Below, piece by piece: positions 49,805-63,534 of a stretch of DNA of 64,000 nt. Source of the stretch: Peromyscus leucopus (Eukaryota; Chordata; Mammalia; Rodentia; Cricetidae); contig NC_051084.1 in NCBI RefSeq assembly GCF_004664715.2, forward strand, positions 58,399,334 through 58,463,333, read 5' to 3'. Numbering within the stretch: the stretch's first letter is position 1; each line of letters begins with the position of its first letter. A program made the position numbers and the translations under genes. The notes under the pieces were generated by a model. It ran no database searches. It had not been told where the DNA came from and saw only the letters and a program-made list of their open reading frames with translations.

Positions 49805-50635
49805 TTGTTGATCTAAGAATGCCTGCTTACAACCTACCTTAATTCTTTTGGTGAATTTTGAAGAAAAATGTATACCTACATTCTTGATATAATCTTTGAT
49901 TCATCTTATATTGCATATCTTTTAGGAGACCACAGAGACATTTTTTATTTTCCAACTCCCAAGTCCTAGTCTCTCTCCAGTCCTGAAGCCAGTTGTAAAG
50001 TGGTCCTTTCTTCGACTTTTTCTCTCCTGTTCCTACTTGCACTGCTTAGCTGGTAGCAACCATGTAGGATTGCTTTCTCATGTCCAAAAGTTTCTTAGGA
50101 CATTGTCTAATTTCATCCCAAGTTAATATAAACAGCATAGTAAGAGTTACTTAGCATTTTTCTAATCTTCTGTAGTTACTTTATTTTTCTGCCTCCTATA
50201 ATTAAGTTAGATTGTCCATAGAGTCATTATGTTTTAAATTTGTGTTATAGTAAGTACCAATCCTAGTTATTGGTTTCTGTGTTTTTTATTTATTGCTCTG
50301 GCACTGCAGCTCTAAACAGCTAATAACAAGCACAGAGCTTACAGTGCATCAAACATGTTTCTGCTCCTAAAGCTGTATTAGCTCAATAGTTCTGCTAAGC
50401 TGTTTTGGCTTGGCTAATCGTTGCTGGATTCACTTATCAATCCAGTCAGCTGACAGGTTGGGTGACTACTAGCTGACACAGAATGGCCTCAGTTTGGCAG
50501 ACACAGCTTTCTTTTAGTTTTTCATCCTGCATCTTGTCATGGAGTGGGCAAGGATCCAACGAGAAAAAGAAACCATTCAAAGAGACCTCTTAACACTTAG
50601 AATTGGCCAGAGGCACACTGTAGTGTGTATACGCC
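49805..50635. other. Intron 4 stretch, no feature seen
   Basis: AT-rich, no recognised exon or recent SINE. Confidence 0.4.
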
Positions 50636-50690
50636 TACATACATACATACATACATACATACATGCATGCATGCATGCATGCATGCATAC
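50636..50690. repeat. (ACAT)n(GCAT)n compound microsatellite
   Basis: acat units change to gcat units around 50664; the gcat part is self-complementary. Confidence 0.95.
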
Positions 50691-50724
50691 AAATAGATGA
50701 GTACACAAAATAAAAAAAATTAAC

Positions 50725-50910
50725 TCTGTATTTGTGTGTGTGCGTGCGCGCCTGCATGTGGGGACTCATGTGGCACAGCACACGTGAAGATAGAGGACAG
50801 CCTGCAGGAGTCAGTTCTTTCTTCCTGTGGTCTCTAGATATCAATCTCTAGCCATCAGGCTCGGTGGCAAGCAACCTTAACACACTGAGCCATCATTACC
50901 AACTGCTGCC
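50725..50910 (-). repeat. tRNA-derived SINE (B4/B3-like)
   Basis: tgtgtgtgcgtgcgcgcctg, gcctgcaggagtcagttctt and a terminal cactgagccatcattaccaac match the reverse of the tRNA-SINE group. Confidence 0.65.
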
Positions 50911-50914
50911 CTGT

Positions 50915-52235
50915 TTTAACCACTCACCTCATATAATTCTGTTTATAGGAGTTCTAGGAAAAATGTATCGTAAAATTACATTCTTGTTCTATTAAAAAAC
51001 TGCATTCACAGGTTGCATTTTATTATATATCTTTTAGATTTTTTTTTTTTTTAAGGCTGTACTCATTGACTTAATCTAAAGGCTAAAATTCCAGTAGTTT
51101 TTAAGAAGAATGCTCAAGTGATGCTGTGTCCTTTGGATATTATAGAATACAGTGCCTTGATTGCTGCTTTTTGTGACAAGATTGATTCAAGTGTTATCAA
51201 CCTGGTGGACCCTTATAAAGTTTTCTGTAATGTAATTGATAGTGTCCTTTGAAGGTATTTGCCCAGAGTAATTATTTTACAAGGAGTTTCAAAACAGTGC
51301 CATTCTAATCCTCTTCCTCCTTTTGGCATTATTAACTGGGATTCTAGGAAGAGAAACAGTACTTGATTAACTATTTGATTACTGTGAAGTGCAGCCTTAT
51401 AGAAAGGGCATAAGGTTTTGTTTCTCTTGTTTAGTTATTTTCAGGATTCTGTCTTGTGCCCAAGTCTCTTTCAGTTACAGTTTTTATTCAGTGGCAGGAT
51501 GAACTCATAGATTGATTTCTTAGCATGTTTAATGATGTCGTCTCATTTCTCTCTTTTGTTCATAGGACACCTCTCATTTCATATTGGCTTCACATAATAT
51601 CTAATCACATTGTTTTGAACCAGTGATCATAGGATATACACTTGGAATTGGCTTTTCTAACAGTGTTTTATTTATTTATTTTGGGTGTTTTTTTTTCCAT
51701 GTTAATCTCTACTTTTCTGGTGATATAGTTGTTACCAAAAAAAATCTAAATATGAAACAAACTAATATATTTGCTAATTAAGGTAATATTTTATATAATA
51801 CTAGGTAAAATAGTATGAAAGTATATGATAGTGCTAACTATGGGAACACATAAACAGGGTGGGAAACTAGTCCTGGGCCAAATCCAGACCTATCTGTTGG
51901 TTCACTTGCATCCATGGCTGCTTTTTCTCAGCACAAGGAAAAGTAGTCACAGCAGGGTGTATGGCCCACAATTAAAGAGATGTGTTTTACCGAGCCCTAA
52001 GTTCATTGGTCTTTGATACAGAGTATTTAGATAGTGTCCCATCCTTTACAACTATCCAATAGGTTTTTCCTAATGTATTCTAACTGGGACATTTTCATAC
52101 TTAGACAAAAACTATAGCCATTATATATTATAGGATACAATGTCATGTTTTGATATAGAAGATTTTGGATCTAAGTTAGTGAGCTTGGCCATTGCCTCAC
52201 CTACTTATCTTTTAGTATGTGGTAAGAATACTTAA
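50915..52235. other. Intron 4 stretch, no feature seen
   Basis: AT-rich intronic sequence. I see no exon with convincing splice sites and no clear repeat. Confidence 0.4.
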
Positions 52236-52239
52236 AATT

Positions 52240-52880
52240 CTTTTGAAATTTTGAAGTATGCAATACATTGTTATTAAATGTGGTCACCAAACTATGCAAT
52301 CTCACCAGAGACTTAATTTTCCCTTGCAACTGAAACGTTGTATCCTTTGATCAACACACTCTGCCCCCTAGCCCTCCTACCCCTCCCACATCCTCCCTGC
52401 CTCTCCGTCTTCTAGCATTCTCCATGCCACTTTCATAGGTTCAGCTTTCTTAGATTTCACACATAACTAAGTTGCTGTAGATGTTGTTGTGCCTGGTTTA
52501 TTTAACATAGCAAAATGCCTTCCAGATGCCTTCATGTTACTTCAAATGACAATTTCCTTTTTAAAAGCTCACTTCATGGTATGCATTCCGTTTTCTTTAT
52601 ATTCAATATCCATGGATAGACAGGTTGCTTACATAACTGTTGTGAGTAATGCTACAGTATGGGAGTGCACATAGGAATTTCAGTTGCTGGATCATATAAA
52701 TGATCATGCTATTTTTTAGCTTTTTGAGTAACTGCCGAATTGTTTTTCGTGATACTGTGATAATTTGTATTACCACCAGCCATGTAGAGAGAGCTTCCTT
52801 TTGCGCTATAGCCTTACCAATCCTTGTTCCTTTAGATATTTGTCATTCAGTGGCAAATAATTATGAATTTTATTTCGACT
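52240..52880 (-). mobile_element. Ancient L1M-type fragment
   Basis: The + strand reads as the complement of the L1 3' half: ttgttgtgcctggtttattt, aacatagcaaaatgccttcc, ttgctggatcatataaatga and gtattaccaccagccatgt are in mammalian L1M order. It explains the short frames at 52489-52939. Confidence 0.75.
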
Positions 52881-53774
52881 TTTGGGTTGTTTTGTTTTGT
52901 TTTCCAGCTAGCATATATTGGCTGCTTAGCTTTGTGTAAATTGTTAAATATAGGATTAACAAATAGTACTGCTTCAGAAGCTTAAAATGAAACAGCATCT
53001 AGTGTTTGTTTAGTCTTAATAAGTTTTGTGTCACATGCTTATATTTAACATTGCAATGTTTCACTTACTATTGAACCATGTTCTTCCCTGGGAGGCTGAA
53101 GAGCTCCTAGAAGACTGCAGTCTGACTCAATCTCTTCTGATCTGGTTTGACTTCGGAACTGTCTTGTTTGCAAGCAGACCTTATCTCACTCTTACTAGTC
53201 TACCCTCTATCTCCATGGGGTTTGCTGTGTGCGTGGAAGGCACTTTACACTTTTGTTCACTGTGATTAATTCTGCCTCTATTACTTGACCACATGTCCTC
53301 CCCCATCTCCATGTTCTTTATAAGTTTAATAAATTAAACTACTCTAATAAATTATTAAAGAAAATAAACATCAAATATTCAGCTCCCCAGTATACATCTA
53401 AATTTATCTTTTTTTCCTCTCCCCCTGAGGAAAGAATCTCCTTATATAACCCTGACAGGCCCAGAACCTGTTTTATCGACAGTTCTCATTTGAAGGCTTA
53501 ACTGTGTCTTGGCAGCCAGCACTGTCATTTGTTTTCCTTGCAGTGGCAGGAATGTCTGCCAAGTACTATATAGCCTGTCTGCCAGTCTTTCTTTCAGGTA
53601 GGAATGATTGTCCATGAAAAAGGGCCAGTTCAGTTCTCCACTCAAACAGCTGTGCAGTGCCGTTTATAGGAATCACATCACACTTGACTAAGCAGCAGGA
53701 ATACATTATGTGAACTGCTTCATCACTAAACATTAAATGTAGTCACAGGTTGAAAGTTAATTACTAATGTCTGT

Positions 53775-53966
53775 TGCTGGGGCCCAGTGGTCAGAACACA
53801 CACTGCTCTTCAGAGGACCCGAGTTCAGTTCCCAACACCTGTGTTGGCCTGCTCACAGTTGCCTGTGACTTCAGCTCCAGGTGATCCACTACCCATTTGG
53901 CCTCCATGGAGACCTATACTCATGTGCACAGACACACATAAACACATAATTAAGAATAAAATAAAG
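53775..53966 (+). repeat. B2-type SINE
   Basis: The head is diverged, but ctgctcttcagaggacccga, gagttcagttcccaacacct and an A-rich end follow. Confidence 0.75.
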
Positions 53967-54120
53967 CTGAGTGTCGTGGAACACACTTTTAATCCTAGTA
54001 CTAGCAAGGCAAAAGCAGGTGGATTTCTGTGACTTTAAGGCCAGCATGGCTTACAGATGGAATTCAGACCATTTAGGACTAAATAGTGAGACCTTATCTC
54101 AAAAAAAAAAAAAAATAAAT
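53967..54120 (+). repeat. B1 SINE, diverged
   Basis: cttttaatcctagtactagc, aagcaggtggatttctgtga, a gagaccttatctc block and an A tail. Confidence 0.82.
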
Positions 54121-54124
54121 AAAT

Positions 54125-54555
54125 TAGAGACTGAAGAGATGTGTTAGGGCAGTGTTTCTCAACCTGTGGGTTGTGACCCCTTTAGGGGTCAAACAACATT
54201 TTCACAGGAGTCACTTAAGACCATTGGAAAACATAGATGTTTACATTATGATTCATAACAGTAGCAAAATTACAGTATGAAGTAGCAACAGAAATAATTT
54301 ATGACTGGGGGGTGGTCACCAGAACATGAGGAACTGTACCAAAGGGTGGCAGCATTAGGAAAGTTGAGAACCACTGGGCTAGGGGTTAAGAACACTTACT
54401 GCTCTTGCAGGGGATCACAGTTCAATTCCTAGCACTAATGACAATTCATAACCCTCTATAACTCCAGTTCTAGGCTGCCTTCTTCACTGCACACAGTGGT
54501 GCCCATACATGTATGCAGGCAAAACACTCCTACACATAAAATAAATACATCTAAA
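54125..54555 (+). repeat. B2 SINE split by a URR1 element
   Basis: The B2 head (gagactgaagagatgtg) is at 54125-54143 and the rest resumes at 54380 with aggggttaagaacacttact to an A-rich tail. The gap is the URR1 insertion. Confidence 0.8.
54152..54379. mobile_element. URR1 hAT-Charlie MITE-like transposon
   Basis: Terminal inverted repeats cagtgtttctcaac and the complement gttgagaaccactg bound a 228-bp element with inner blocks gtgacccctttaggggtc and gattcataacagtagcaaaa, as in rodent URR1. The flanking 8 bp, tgttaggg and ggctaggg, agree at six of eight positions, fitting an aged hAT duplication. Confidence 0.85.
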
Positions 54556-54570
54556 TAACTACTTAAAAAC

Positions 54571-54748
54571 TAGCCGGGCGGCGGTGGCGCACGCCTTTAA
54601 TCCCAGCACTCGGGAGGCAGAGCCAGGCGGATCTCTGTGAGTTCGAGGCCAGCCTGGGCTACCAAGTGAGTTCCAGGAAAGGCGCAAAGCTACACAGAGA
54701 AACCCTGTCTCGAAAAACAAACAAAAAAACAAAAAAAAAAAAAACAAA
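54571..54748 (+). repeat. Young B1 SINE
   Basis: Near-consensus: gccgggcggcggtggcgcac, gggaggcagagccaggcgga, tccaggaaaggcgcaaagct, gagaaaccctgtctcgaaaa and a long A-rich tail. Short flanking aaaaact repeats may be the target duplication. The 'aggcgcaaagct' form is one I associate with cricetid B1. Confidence 0.93.
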
Positions 54749-54855
54749 AAAAAACTAACCACTTCTACTGCTTAGGGAGTTTTTGTTTCCTGTGGTTACA
54801 GAGAGCATGACCACAGTGTTATCCCCTTCAGTGCCACTGCCTCCCCTAACTCCAC

Positions 54856-54995
54856 CCCCAAGCTAGGGTACCACTGTGTATCCTTGGCTATCATGAAAAA
54901 CACTATATAGACTAGCCTGGCTTTGAACTCATGGAAATCTGCTTGCTTCTGCCTCCTGAGTGCTGGGATTAGAGGTGTGTGCCACCATACCCAGC
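54856..54995 (-). repeat. B1-like SINE, old
   Basis: tagactagcctggctttgaa, cttctgcctcctgagtgctg and gtgtgccaccatacccagct give an aged minus-strand B1. Confidence 0.78.
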
Positions 54996-55714
54996 TACCC
55001 AGCTTATCCTTGTTTTAATGTTCGCCTCACTTTGGGAAATACTGTATTAATAGAAAGTTTTATTTCTTTATATAATAAATTTATTATTTCACGCATGCAT
55101 ACAATGTGCCTTGGATCTACCCAGCTCCTTTTCTACTCCCCCCACTGCCACTTTTTCTTCCAATGTCATGTACTCTTTTTTTTTTTTTAGCCCACCAAGT
55201 CAGATTAGTACAGCCAGTGTGTTCCTAAGGCCATACTGTGTTTTGCTTCTGTTTCATTAGAAAACAGACAGTTTTCAGAGGGTTCATCCCTAGTGAACAC
55301 TGATACTGTTTCTCTCCCGACAAGCATCAGTTGTCAATAACTCCTTAGCTGTAGGTGGGACTGACTTGGTGAGTGCCTCCCCTGTTGATGCTGGGATTTT
55401 AGCTAGCTGATCTTATGTAAGTCATCATTGGAGCGTATAGGACTCACAGCTGGATCAGACTCGTCAGTTCTTTTCTCCTGCAATAGTATGCATAGTACCT
55501 TCTAGTTTATAATATAAGGATTTTTGTTGTTTGTTTTTCTGAGAAAAGGGCCTTCCAAAGTCCAGGCTGGCTTCAAAGTTACAATCTTTCTGCCCCAGCT
55601 CCTGGATTCCTACACACATTAACATTGCAGGCATGTGTCAAGACAGTTTTGAAAAGCTATTTAAAATTAATCTAATGTCTTTCTTAAACTCACAATTAAG
55701 AACATTTTATTTTC

Positions 55715-55870
55715 TTTTTTTAAACATTTATTATGCATAAGGAAGTCCAAGGACAACCTTTGGGAGTCAGTTCTCTCCTTCCTGCGTGAAGGTTGTAAGG
55801 GTTGAACCTAAGTTACCAGAGCAGGAGTGGCAGCGAGTTTCTTTAGCCACTGGGCTTCTTGCCAGTCCAG
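55715..55870 (-). repeat. tRNA-derived SINE (B4-like), diverged
   Basis: gggagtcagttctctccttc and ttgcgtg-like, then agccactgggcttcttgccag at the end, resemble the reversed B4/B3 form. Confidence 0.55.
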
Positions 55871-55874
55871 TTTT

Positions 55875-56272
<398 letters not shown>

Positions 56273-57318
56273 TAAAGGAATATTTTCAAGTTAAAAATAA
56301 GAATTTGAAGTAACATACTGGTCAGTGATACTATTTTATAAATACTTTTACTTTTTCCATTTGTAAGCATGAGTTACCAAATAGGTTTATTATGATTTCT
56401 CTCTCAAGAAATCAGTAAAACAGGCTTTACTTGGTTTCTTATAGATGGATACATAAGATGTTTATAAAATTCCATGAAATAAACATAGATATGTGTAGTA
56501 TTAGTTGTGAAAGTTGAGGTTAAAAAGGATACACAATAATAAAAATATATATAAACTTGATTTGAAACTCCTGGACTATTATATATAATGAAATTTTATA
56601 GTATGCTTTTGAATTCTGCATGCTTATGACTCAGCCTCTTGAATACTAGTATTTCAGCTGCATATCACCATGCCCAGCTATAGGAGGACACTAAAAATGC
56701 TGTGTGAAATCATCTCCGCCCTTCATATATAAGCTACATATGAATTTTGCCTTTAGACTTGAGTCTCATCCCCAGCACATTATTCATATCCAGATATTCC
56801 ACAACCTGAAAAAAATTCAAAACCTTAAGTATGTCTAATTCCAAGCATTCTGGATAAGAAATACTCAATTTGTATGTGTTTTTATTCCATGTAATTAGGA
56901 AGTGAAACCATTAGTAAAAAATTCTAAAGAGTTGTCATGTAAACCTGATATTGTAATTTTCAAAGCGTTATAAAAATAATGCACCAAACCTACAGTTATG
57001 CTGATCATAATATAGTCCTTTTGATATTAAAAGCAATTTACTGGAAATTAGAATTGTTAGAGTCATTTTTTTATCATACTGTAGATATTAACATGCTAGT
57101 TTGTGTTAAATTTAATGAATTGTGTTATTGTATTTAATAGGAGTTTGTCTTTCAAAGGATTATCAAGATAGTCAGAGAGCCTATTATGATCACAAAAGAA
57201 ACATAGCTTTGTTATCTTAAAAAAGAAAAAGACTGTTTTCTTCTTGACCTAGCATTTTTCATATATATACGCTTACTGTCATAGCAAAACCTTTTGTAAG
57301 TTTACCTTCAAGAAACAG

Positions 57319-57369
57319 AGGGGCCGGAGAGATGGCTCGGCCGTTCAAGGCTGGGTTCACAACCAAATG
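57319..57369 (+). pseudogene. 4.5SI RNA tail-less retropseudogene with target duplication
   Basis: The 51 bp include ggccggagagatggctcggc, cgttcaaggctgggttcaca and accaaat, the 5' half of muroid 4.5SI RNA with few changes. Direct repeats tcaagaaacag at 57308-57318 and 57370-57380 flank it exactly. There is no poly-A tail. The copy begins at the RNA 5' end and stops inside it. Confidence 0.82.
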
Positions 57370-57384
57370 TCAAGAAACAGGTAG

Positions 57385-60300
57385 TAGAGCCACGAGGATT
57401 TCCACACACACTTGGTGCTTCTTGGTGAGCTTCCCTAAGTCTAACAGGTGGCATGTCTTGCTCTCTTATCTCTTGAGGTTGCATTGCAAAAACCTTAGAC
57501 TTGAGTTTGTGAAATACTTTTCCAGCTGGCAGCAAAGTTTAGGTACATTCAAAAAGGTCAACTAAAGTTAACTGCTCTTAAAAATTGAATTTCTTAAATA
57601 GAATCAGTTACTGTATTAGAATGAAATTTGCAGAGAACTAAGGCAAAATTTTGTATTTTTATTTATGTGTGTGGATGGTGTGTGGAATAATAATTGAAGA
57701 GATTATGAAATTGAGAGGGAGTTGGGGGCACACAGGATGAATTGGGGATAGAAATCATAAATGCAGTACTCATAACCTCAAACACTAATACAATGTAAAA
57801 ATGTAAATGTAATGTTAATAGATATAAATAGTAATATACTCTACATTAATATGTAATATACAAATAATATATTGATATATAGTATGATATATAAATATAT
57901 GTAAATATTGATATATAGTATATTATAAATATAGGTAAAAACAATATATTTCTATACATCATATATTACTATATATATTTTATCAGTATATATTATCTAT
58001 TAGTATAATATAGTACTATTTACAGGTAATAAATGTGACAATTGTAAATATTCTTTACAGTTAATATTTTCCTCACAAGGACATGAGATTTTTTTTTTCT
58101 TTGAGATTGAATTAATTTATGCTGAGCTAACATTTTTGTATTTTAGTCATTCTAATTTGGAATTAATTTAAAAACATTGTCTTTTCAAATATTTGGGTAT
58201 AAGGTCATTTAGTTAATCCAAAAAATACTAATTGAGGATAAAGGAAAGATAAGAATTCTCGAAAGATGAGGAAATGGTAGAACATATACGAAACTAGATA
58301 AGTTGTGGATTCCTACCAAATTACTGTGTAAAATGCCAGAATGGAATGTAGTACAAAGAGCAAACCCAGTATGTTTATTATATAGTGTTACTGTATCGAG
58401 CGGAAATAGCTCTTTGTTCATGTTAGGTATGATTTGTTTGGGGGAAGAAGCAAATTTCATATTTAAGAGATTAAAACTTGTTACAATTAAAAGCTGTTTA
58501 GTAATTCAAGGAATTACTTCTACCTAATTTTTCTTGGGTTCTAAACAACTCCCTGGGAGGACTAGACATTCTAGTTATGGTTAGTAGTAATTCTAAGGTA
58601 AGAAAGATTATGGATGCCAGAATCAGTAGGCAGTAGAGTCAATGTTAAATGGACATCTAGTATTTGAAGCAAAACTTTATGTATTTAGATTGATCTAGAT
58701 GATAGGATTAGATGGCAAAGTATTACATCTAGTTGATGTGTTGAAAATTACATTATGATTGCTATAACTTCTTTTCCTATATGTCATCTTGACCTAAACT
58801 TTATAGAACATTTCTCTGCTTCTGCTTCTTGACTGGTAAGTTAAGGACTAAAAAAAGCATGAGAAATAAATTACCAAAAGACTTAGCAATAGCTCATGAT
58901 TATTTCCTACTCTAGTAGGCCTTAAGTGCCTCGCTGACTACTATTTGTATTATATTCCACTGTATATATTCCTGCCAAGAGTACCCTTTTCTGTCCCTAG
59001 TCAAAAGTAGTAATGGCATCCATCATCTTGATTGACAGTAAATCAGAATTATAAATCTTGTTAGGGGTCTTCCGATTCAGTAGTTGGAGTGACAGAACTG
59101 ATGTGCCATTCAACCCTTCTGGACCGTTGAGAGTGATTTATGTCCTGAACATTGGAGCAAAAGCTACTTGTCATATCAGTAAGAAAGTGAGCTCTTAGGT
59201 GCTGAGCAATTTCCCCATCCCTTCTGATAGATGTTTTTGTCCACATACAGGCAAATAGCTAAAAGGTCAGTTAGTTCAAAAATATTTACATTCCTACCTC
59301 TTTTTCAAATTTTCTCTTTCTGCTACTTTTTTCTGGTTCATATGACGGTAATAAATGTTCTTTTGGATTTGTAGGTTGAAAACTTGTCTGTGTCATTTGT
59401 GGCTTTTGTTATAGCATAAGAGGACAGGGGTTTATTCATCTGAAATGAGTGTCAAGCATGAACAAACAGCCTAAGTTTCTAGAAGACAATTCAGGAAGGT
59501 CCAGTTATTTGAGAATTGATCTAGTCAAGTAGGTAGATAGATAGACAGGCACACATAGCTATGGTTTAACTGTTGATTTAGACATGCCACTCTCAAATAG
59601 TAAACAATGTAGGTAGACCAATGCAGAGACTAGCTTCCTTTTATGCACCCTGGGAAAACTCACTTTTTTCCCCAGAAATAAAATTGTAATAACCCAATAT
59701 CAAACACATTAAAGAACAGCATTTTAAAAATAATTTAAGGAAATAAGTAACTGGAGGCAATTCATATCATGTCTCTAATTATTTACTGTAACTGATAACT
59801 GATTAATCTCAACAGCCATGAGTAGAAAATTCATCAGGTATTGTGGATGATGAAACTTTTAAGTTCATTTGGCATTTCAAGCTTCTGTTCTGCTTGCTCC
59901 CATTTGAGCAGTTTCATTCTGTCAAGGAAAGGCTGAAATTACTTGCATTTGTGTCTAAACTGTCAACTCAGAGGACAGGCATGGTGCTTGCTTATGCTGT
60001 TTTACTGTGCAGTACTAGGGACAGTAAGATGAGGTTGAATAAAAGCTCACTTGTTCACAAAGTACAATAAGAGATATCAAAGCTACTTGTTTAGCCGAAG
60101 AAGTGAAAATATAGATAGATAGTGATAGTACTAAGATGTAAATTAATGTAAGTACTAAGTTTCCATATCTGAACTGTCTAAAACTAGAGTCTTGGGTGTG
60201 TTAGAAAATAGCTGATCAGCAAAATGCAAAGAGTCACTTGAACAAGAAAATGGGTCACTAAATTAAGTTAGATGGTAATTTATTCAAATATACTCATGAA

Positions 60301-60610
60301 ATGTCTATTATGTTTAAGATAACAGTGCTTAATCTAAAAACTAAAGGACTGTGTGATTCTTGGCCTAATGGAGGTGTTTTTATTTTAGCATGTTGAAAAG
60401 TTGTTTCTGATTCAGAGCAAGAGTATATGGCCTATTTCTAAGTCATTGTATGAATGTAGTGTAAAAAGAATAAAATTAAAGTAGAGCTGAGTGCTGGTCA
60501 CCAAAGCTGACTGCCTTGATTTGACCACTGAATGAATATTAGTCACATGCTACTACACCATACCCACAGGAGTGCAGGTTAAAATGCTAGTTTAAAATCA
60601 AATTTTAGAA
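57385..60610. other. Intron 5 stretch, AT-rich
   Basis: No exon and no clear SINE recognised. At 57780-58020 is an AT-rich block with many imperfect atatatagta-type units. Confidence 0.4.
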
Positions 60611-60613
60611 AAT

Positions 60614-60615
<2 letters not shown>

Positions 60616-60676
<61 letters not shown>
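60616..60676. repeat. (AT)n microsatellite
   Basis: A pure (AT)n tract of about 61 bp. Confidence 0.97.
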
Positions 60677-60679
<3 letters not shown>

Positions 60680-63180
60680 CAACTCTGTCCATTTGTGATA
60701 AATATCTTTCCACCTGAAATTGTAAGGGACTTTGAGACCTAGTAAAAGACATGAAAACCTTTAACTGATGTTCTTTTTACTGGTGAAAGGGTTGGTATTT
60801 TCCCCATTTTTCTCTAAGAACAATGCAGATAGAGTGTTTTGGTTTCTAGCTTGCATGCTTAAAAGTTTAATTTAGATTTAACCATGACTGAAGGAAGGAA
60901 GGGAGTAATTTGATACTGTAAGAGCTTGGAACATATCTCTTTGAGATTCATTTTAGATTGCTAAGAAACTCAACTAAAAACTTGATAGTATTTGTAGCTG
61001 TAGTTTGCATGTTGTGGGGGAGAGGTTGACTTTGGGTCTTCCTCATTCTGTCCCCCACCATTTTCTTTTGAAACATCACTGAACCAAAAGCTCACTAACC
61101 AGCAAGTTCTGGGTATCCTCCTGCCTCTGTCCCCTACCAGAGCTGTGCTTACAGGTGACATGTATGTGGGTGGTAGGGAATCCAAAGCCTAGGCCTCATG
61201 CTTGCATAGCACGTATTTTGCCCAGGAGCTGGCTTCCCAGCTTCCTGGAGATCAGTGTCCTAATGTCAAGAATTGTGAAGAATCTTAATATTTGACCCGT
61301 GCATTAAAATTTGTTTTTGTTTTTTGTGCTTTCTCTTGTTTCTGTACATCTTGTGAGCAGAGATAGCTGGAAAGCCTATTACAGACTTAAAAAATATTCT
61401 CTTGGACAGCTTTGGAAGCTATAAAGTCTTAGTTTGCAGCATGGGGTAAACTTGTTTACTGTCTAGTCTGATGATGAGAATACCTCCTGCTGATGCAAAG
61501 ATTTGACAGGTTTACATATCTCTTGTGGTAAAGACTGAAGCAACCAAAAACTCGTGGCACCTGTGATGGCTCTCGGCTAGTCTCCCCATCCCTCCCATGG
61601 GACTTGAGGATGTGAGGTATACCGCTACTGTCTGTGCTGGGAATTATAAAATCTTTTGTCTTGCACCTTCTCCCAGTATCTTTGAAACTGTAGCAGATTA
61701 GCTGGTAGCTTAGGACTGGAATAATTTCTCAGAAGAACACCACAAGAGTCTGTTTGAAAGGCAGATTAAGAAGTGTTCAAGACTGAGACAAATTGTAACT
61801 GTGGCAGATGCTGACAAGTAAATGAGATTTGAGAATATTTCCATCGGATTTAATAGTGCAGAATTCATTGGTCTTGATGCACAGTTGCATGGGTCAAAGA
61901 CTACCTAGAATGTGAATTAATTCTTGCTGTGTAAAAATTTGCCACCCAACTTAGTTTTAAATACCACATTATCACAGTTTCTGTGTTGCAGGAATTTAGC
62001 CCCATACCTCTGGTTCACAGTCTCCCATGAATTAAAGTCAATTACTTCTGCTGTGTTTACACAAATTATACCATTACTTTTGCTCTATTCACAAACATTA
62101 ATCCTGATAACTTTGAGGGAAGAATTTATACAAGAATATGGACACCAGAAAGTGAGAATCAGTGGGCCATCTAAAATTCTGGCTATAACAGGCTGAATAG
62201 GGAAGAAGGGGAGGATATGAAATAAATAAATATACTAAATGCCAAGAACTTGAGCTATTTGCCAAAAAAGGAAACAGAGAAATAAGTTTGTTTAGGATCA
62301 TTTATAGGTAGATATGGTAGTGGAGCTTATAGAAATTCTCTGGTAGATTATTATTATTGTTGTTGTAGATAATTGTTATTTCATGAAATAAGAACCAAAA
62401 TTATCAGAAATTGAAGGCTAGAATTGGGGAGAGAAAATAAATTGTGAAGTAGTCACCTAGCAATGTGAGTAACAAACAGGTTCAGAAGTAACATGAGTGC
62501 TAGGTGACACTAAGGGCCACTTGAGATAAGTAGTCATGAATGTGAAGCACAGTCAGTCCAAAGAGTTGTATACTGTTCCCAGGCACATATGGCTTGTGGT
62601 TATAAGTATGGATTGGGAAAAGAGCTGGATTTAGCAAAAGTGAGATATATAAGCCAGTATATTAAAGCAAGGTAGTATATAGCCACACACATACCCACAC
62701 ACATATGATTCATATATATGTGTTCATATATTCATACATACACACATTAGGATGTTTGATGGTTGGTTAGTTGGTTGGTTGATTTTTGTGTTTTGAAACA
62801 GTTGATTGAGTTGCCCAGCTAGACTAGAATTGTCATTCCTTTTACTTCAGTTTTGAGAGTCACGGTGTTCTTGGCACATGTTGCTGTTCCTGGATTCTCT
62901 TAATAGGCTGTATGTATGTAAAGGGTGTAATAATGATGAATCAGAATTTAAAATGTGGTAAGAAGTAAAGTGGGCACTTGGAGGAAAATGGAGAGAACAG
63001 AAGAGGCCCAGGAGTCATAGAATTACTCCTAAATGGCCCCAAGGATTGTTAGACCTTGTTATCTGAGGAAGTAAGCTGGGAAGATAGGTGTAGTTATAAT
63101 AAGAAGTTGATTCAAGTCTGCATTGCAGAGGAATTGCAGTCAGAAGTAATGGAAAAATGACCATAGGAAAGAGGAGCTAA
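60680..63180. other. Intron 5 stretch, no feature seen
   Basis: No recognised exon; the next FAM135A exon was looked for and not seen. A short (TA/CA) mix lies at 62690-62750. Confidence 0.4.
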
Positions 63181-63187
63181 GGATGGC

Positions 63188-63534
63188 TGTAGCTGAAGTT
63201 TTCCTGTGTTCCACCTGGTCCTCAGCCACTCAGACCCAGGTAAACACACAGAGGTTTATATTAATTAAAACTACTTGGCCATTAGCTAACTACTGACTAG
63301 CTCTTACATTTAAACTCAGCCCATTTCTGTTCATCTATGTGTCCCCACGTATTCCGTGGCTTTACTTGTGTGCCGTTAACATGCTGCTCCCTAGATGGCA
63401 GGCTGGCGGCTCCTGACTAAGCCTTCCTCTTCCCAGAATTCTCCTTGTCTGCTTATCCTGCCTATACTTCCTACCTAGCTACTGGCCAGTCAGCGTTTTA
63501 TTAAACCAGTGTACAAAAGCATTACCCCACAGCA
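63188..63534 (-). mobile_element. Solo LTR, class II type
   Basis: TG to CA unit related to 40945-41342 (shared tgtagctgaa start, and a block with ctggccagtcag and tttattaaacc). Flanks gatggc (63182-63187) and gaaggc (63535-63540) agree at five of six positions, fitting a 6-bp duplication. Confidence 0.78.

Noticed and set aside
50664..50690. Self-complementary (GCAT)n as a functional palindrome
   Set aside because: It is simply a property of the microsatellite unit.
52489..52939. Frames of 61-79 codons
   Set aside because: Explained by the ancient L1 fragment on the minus strand.
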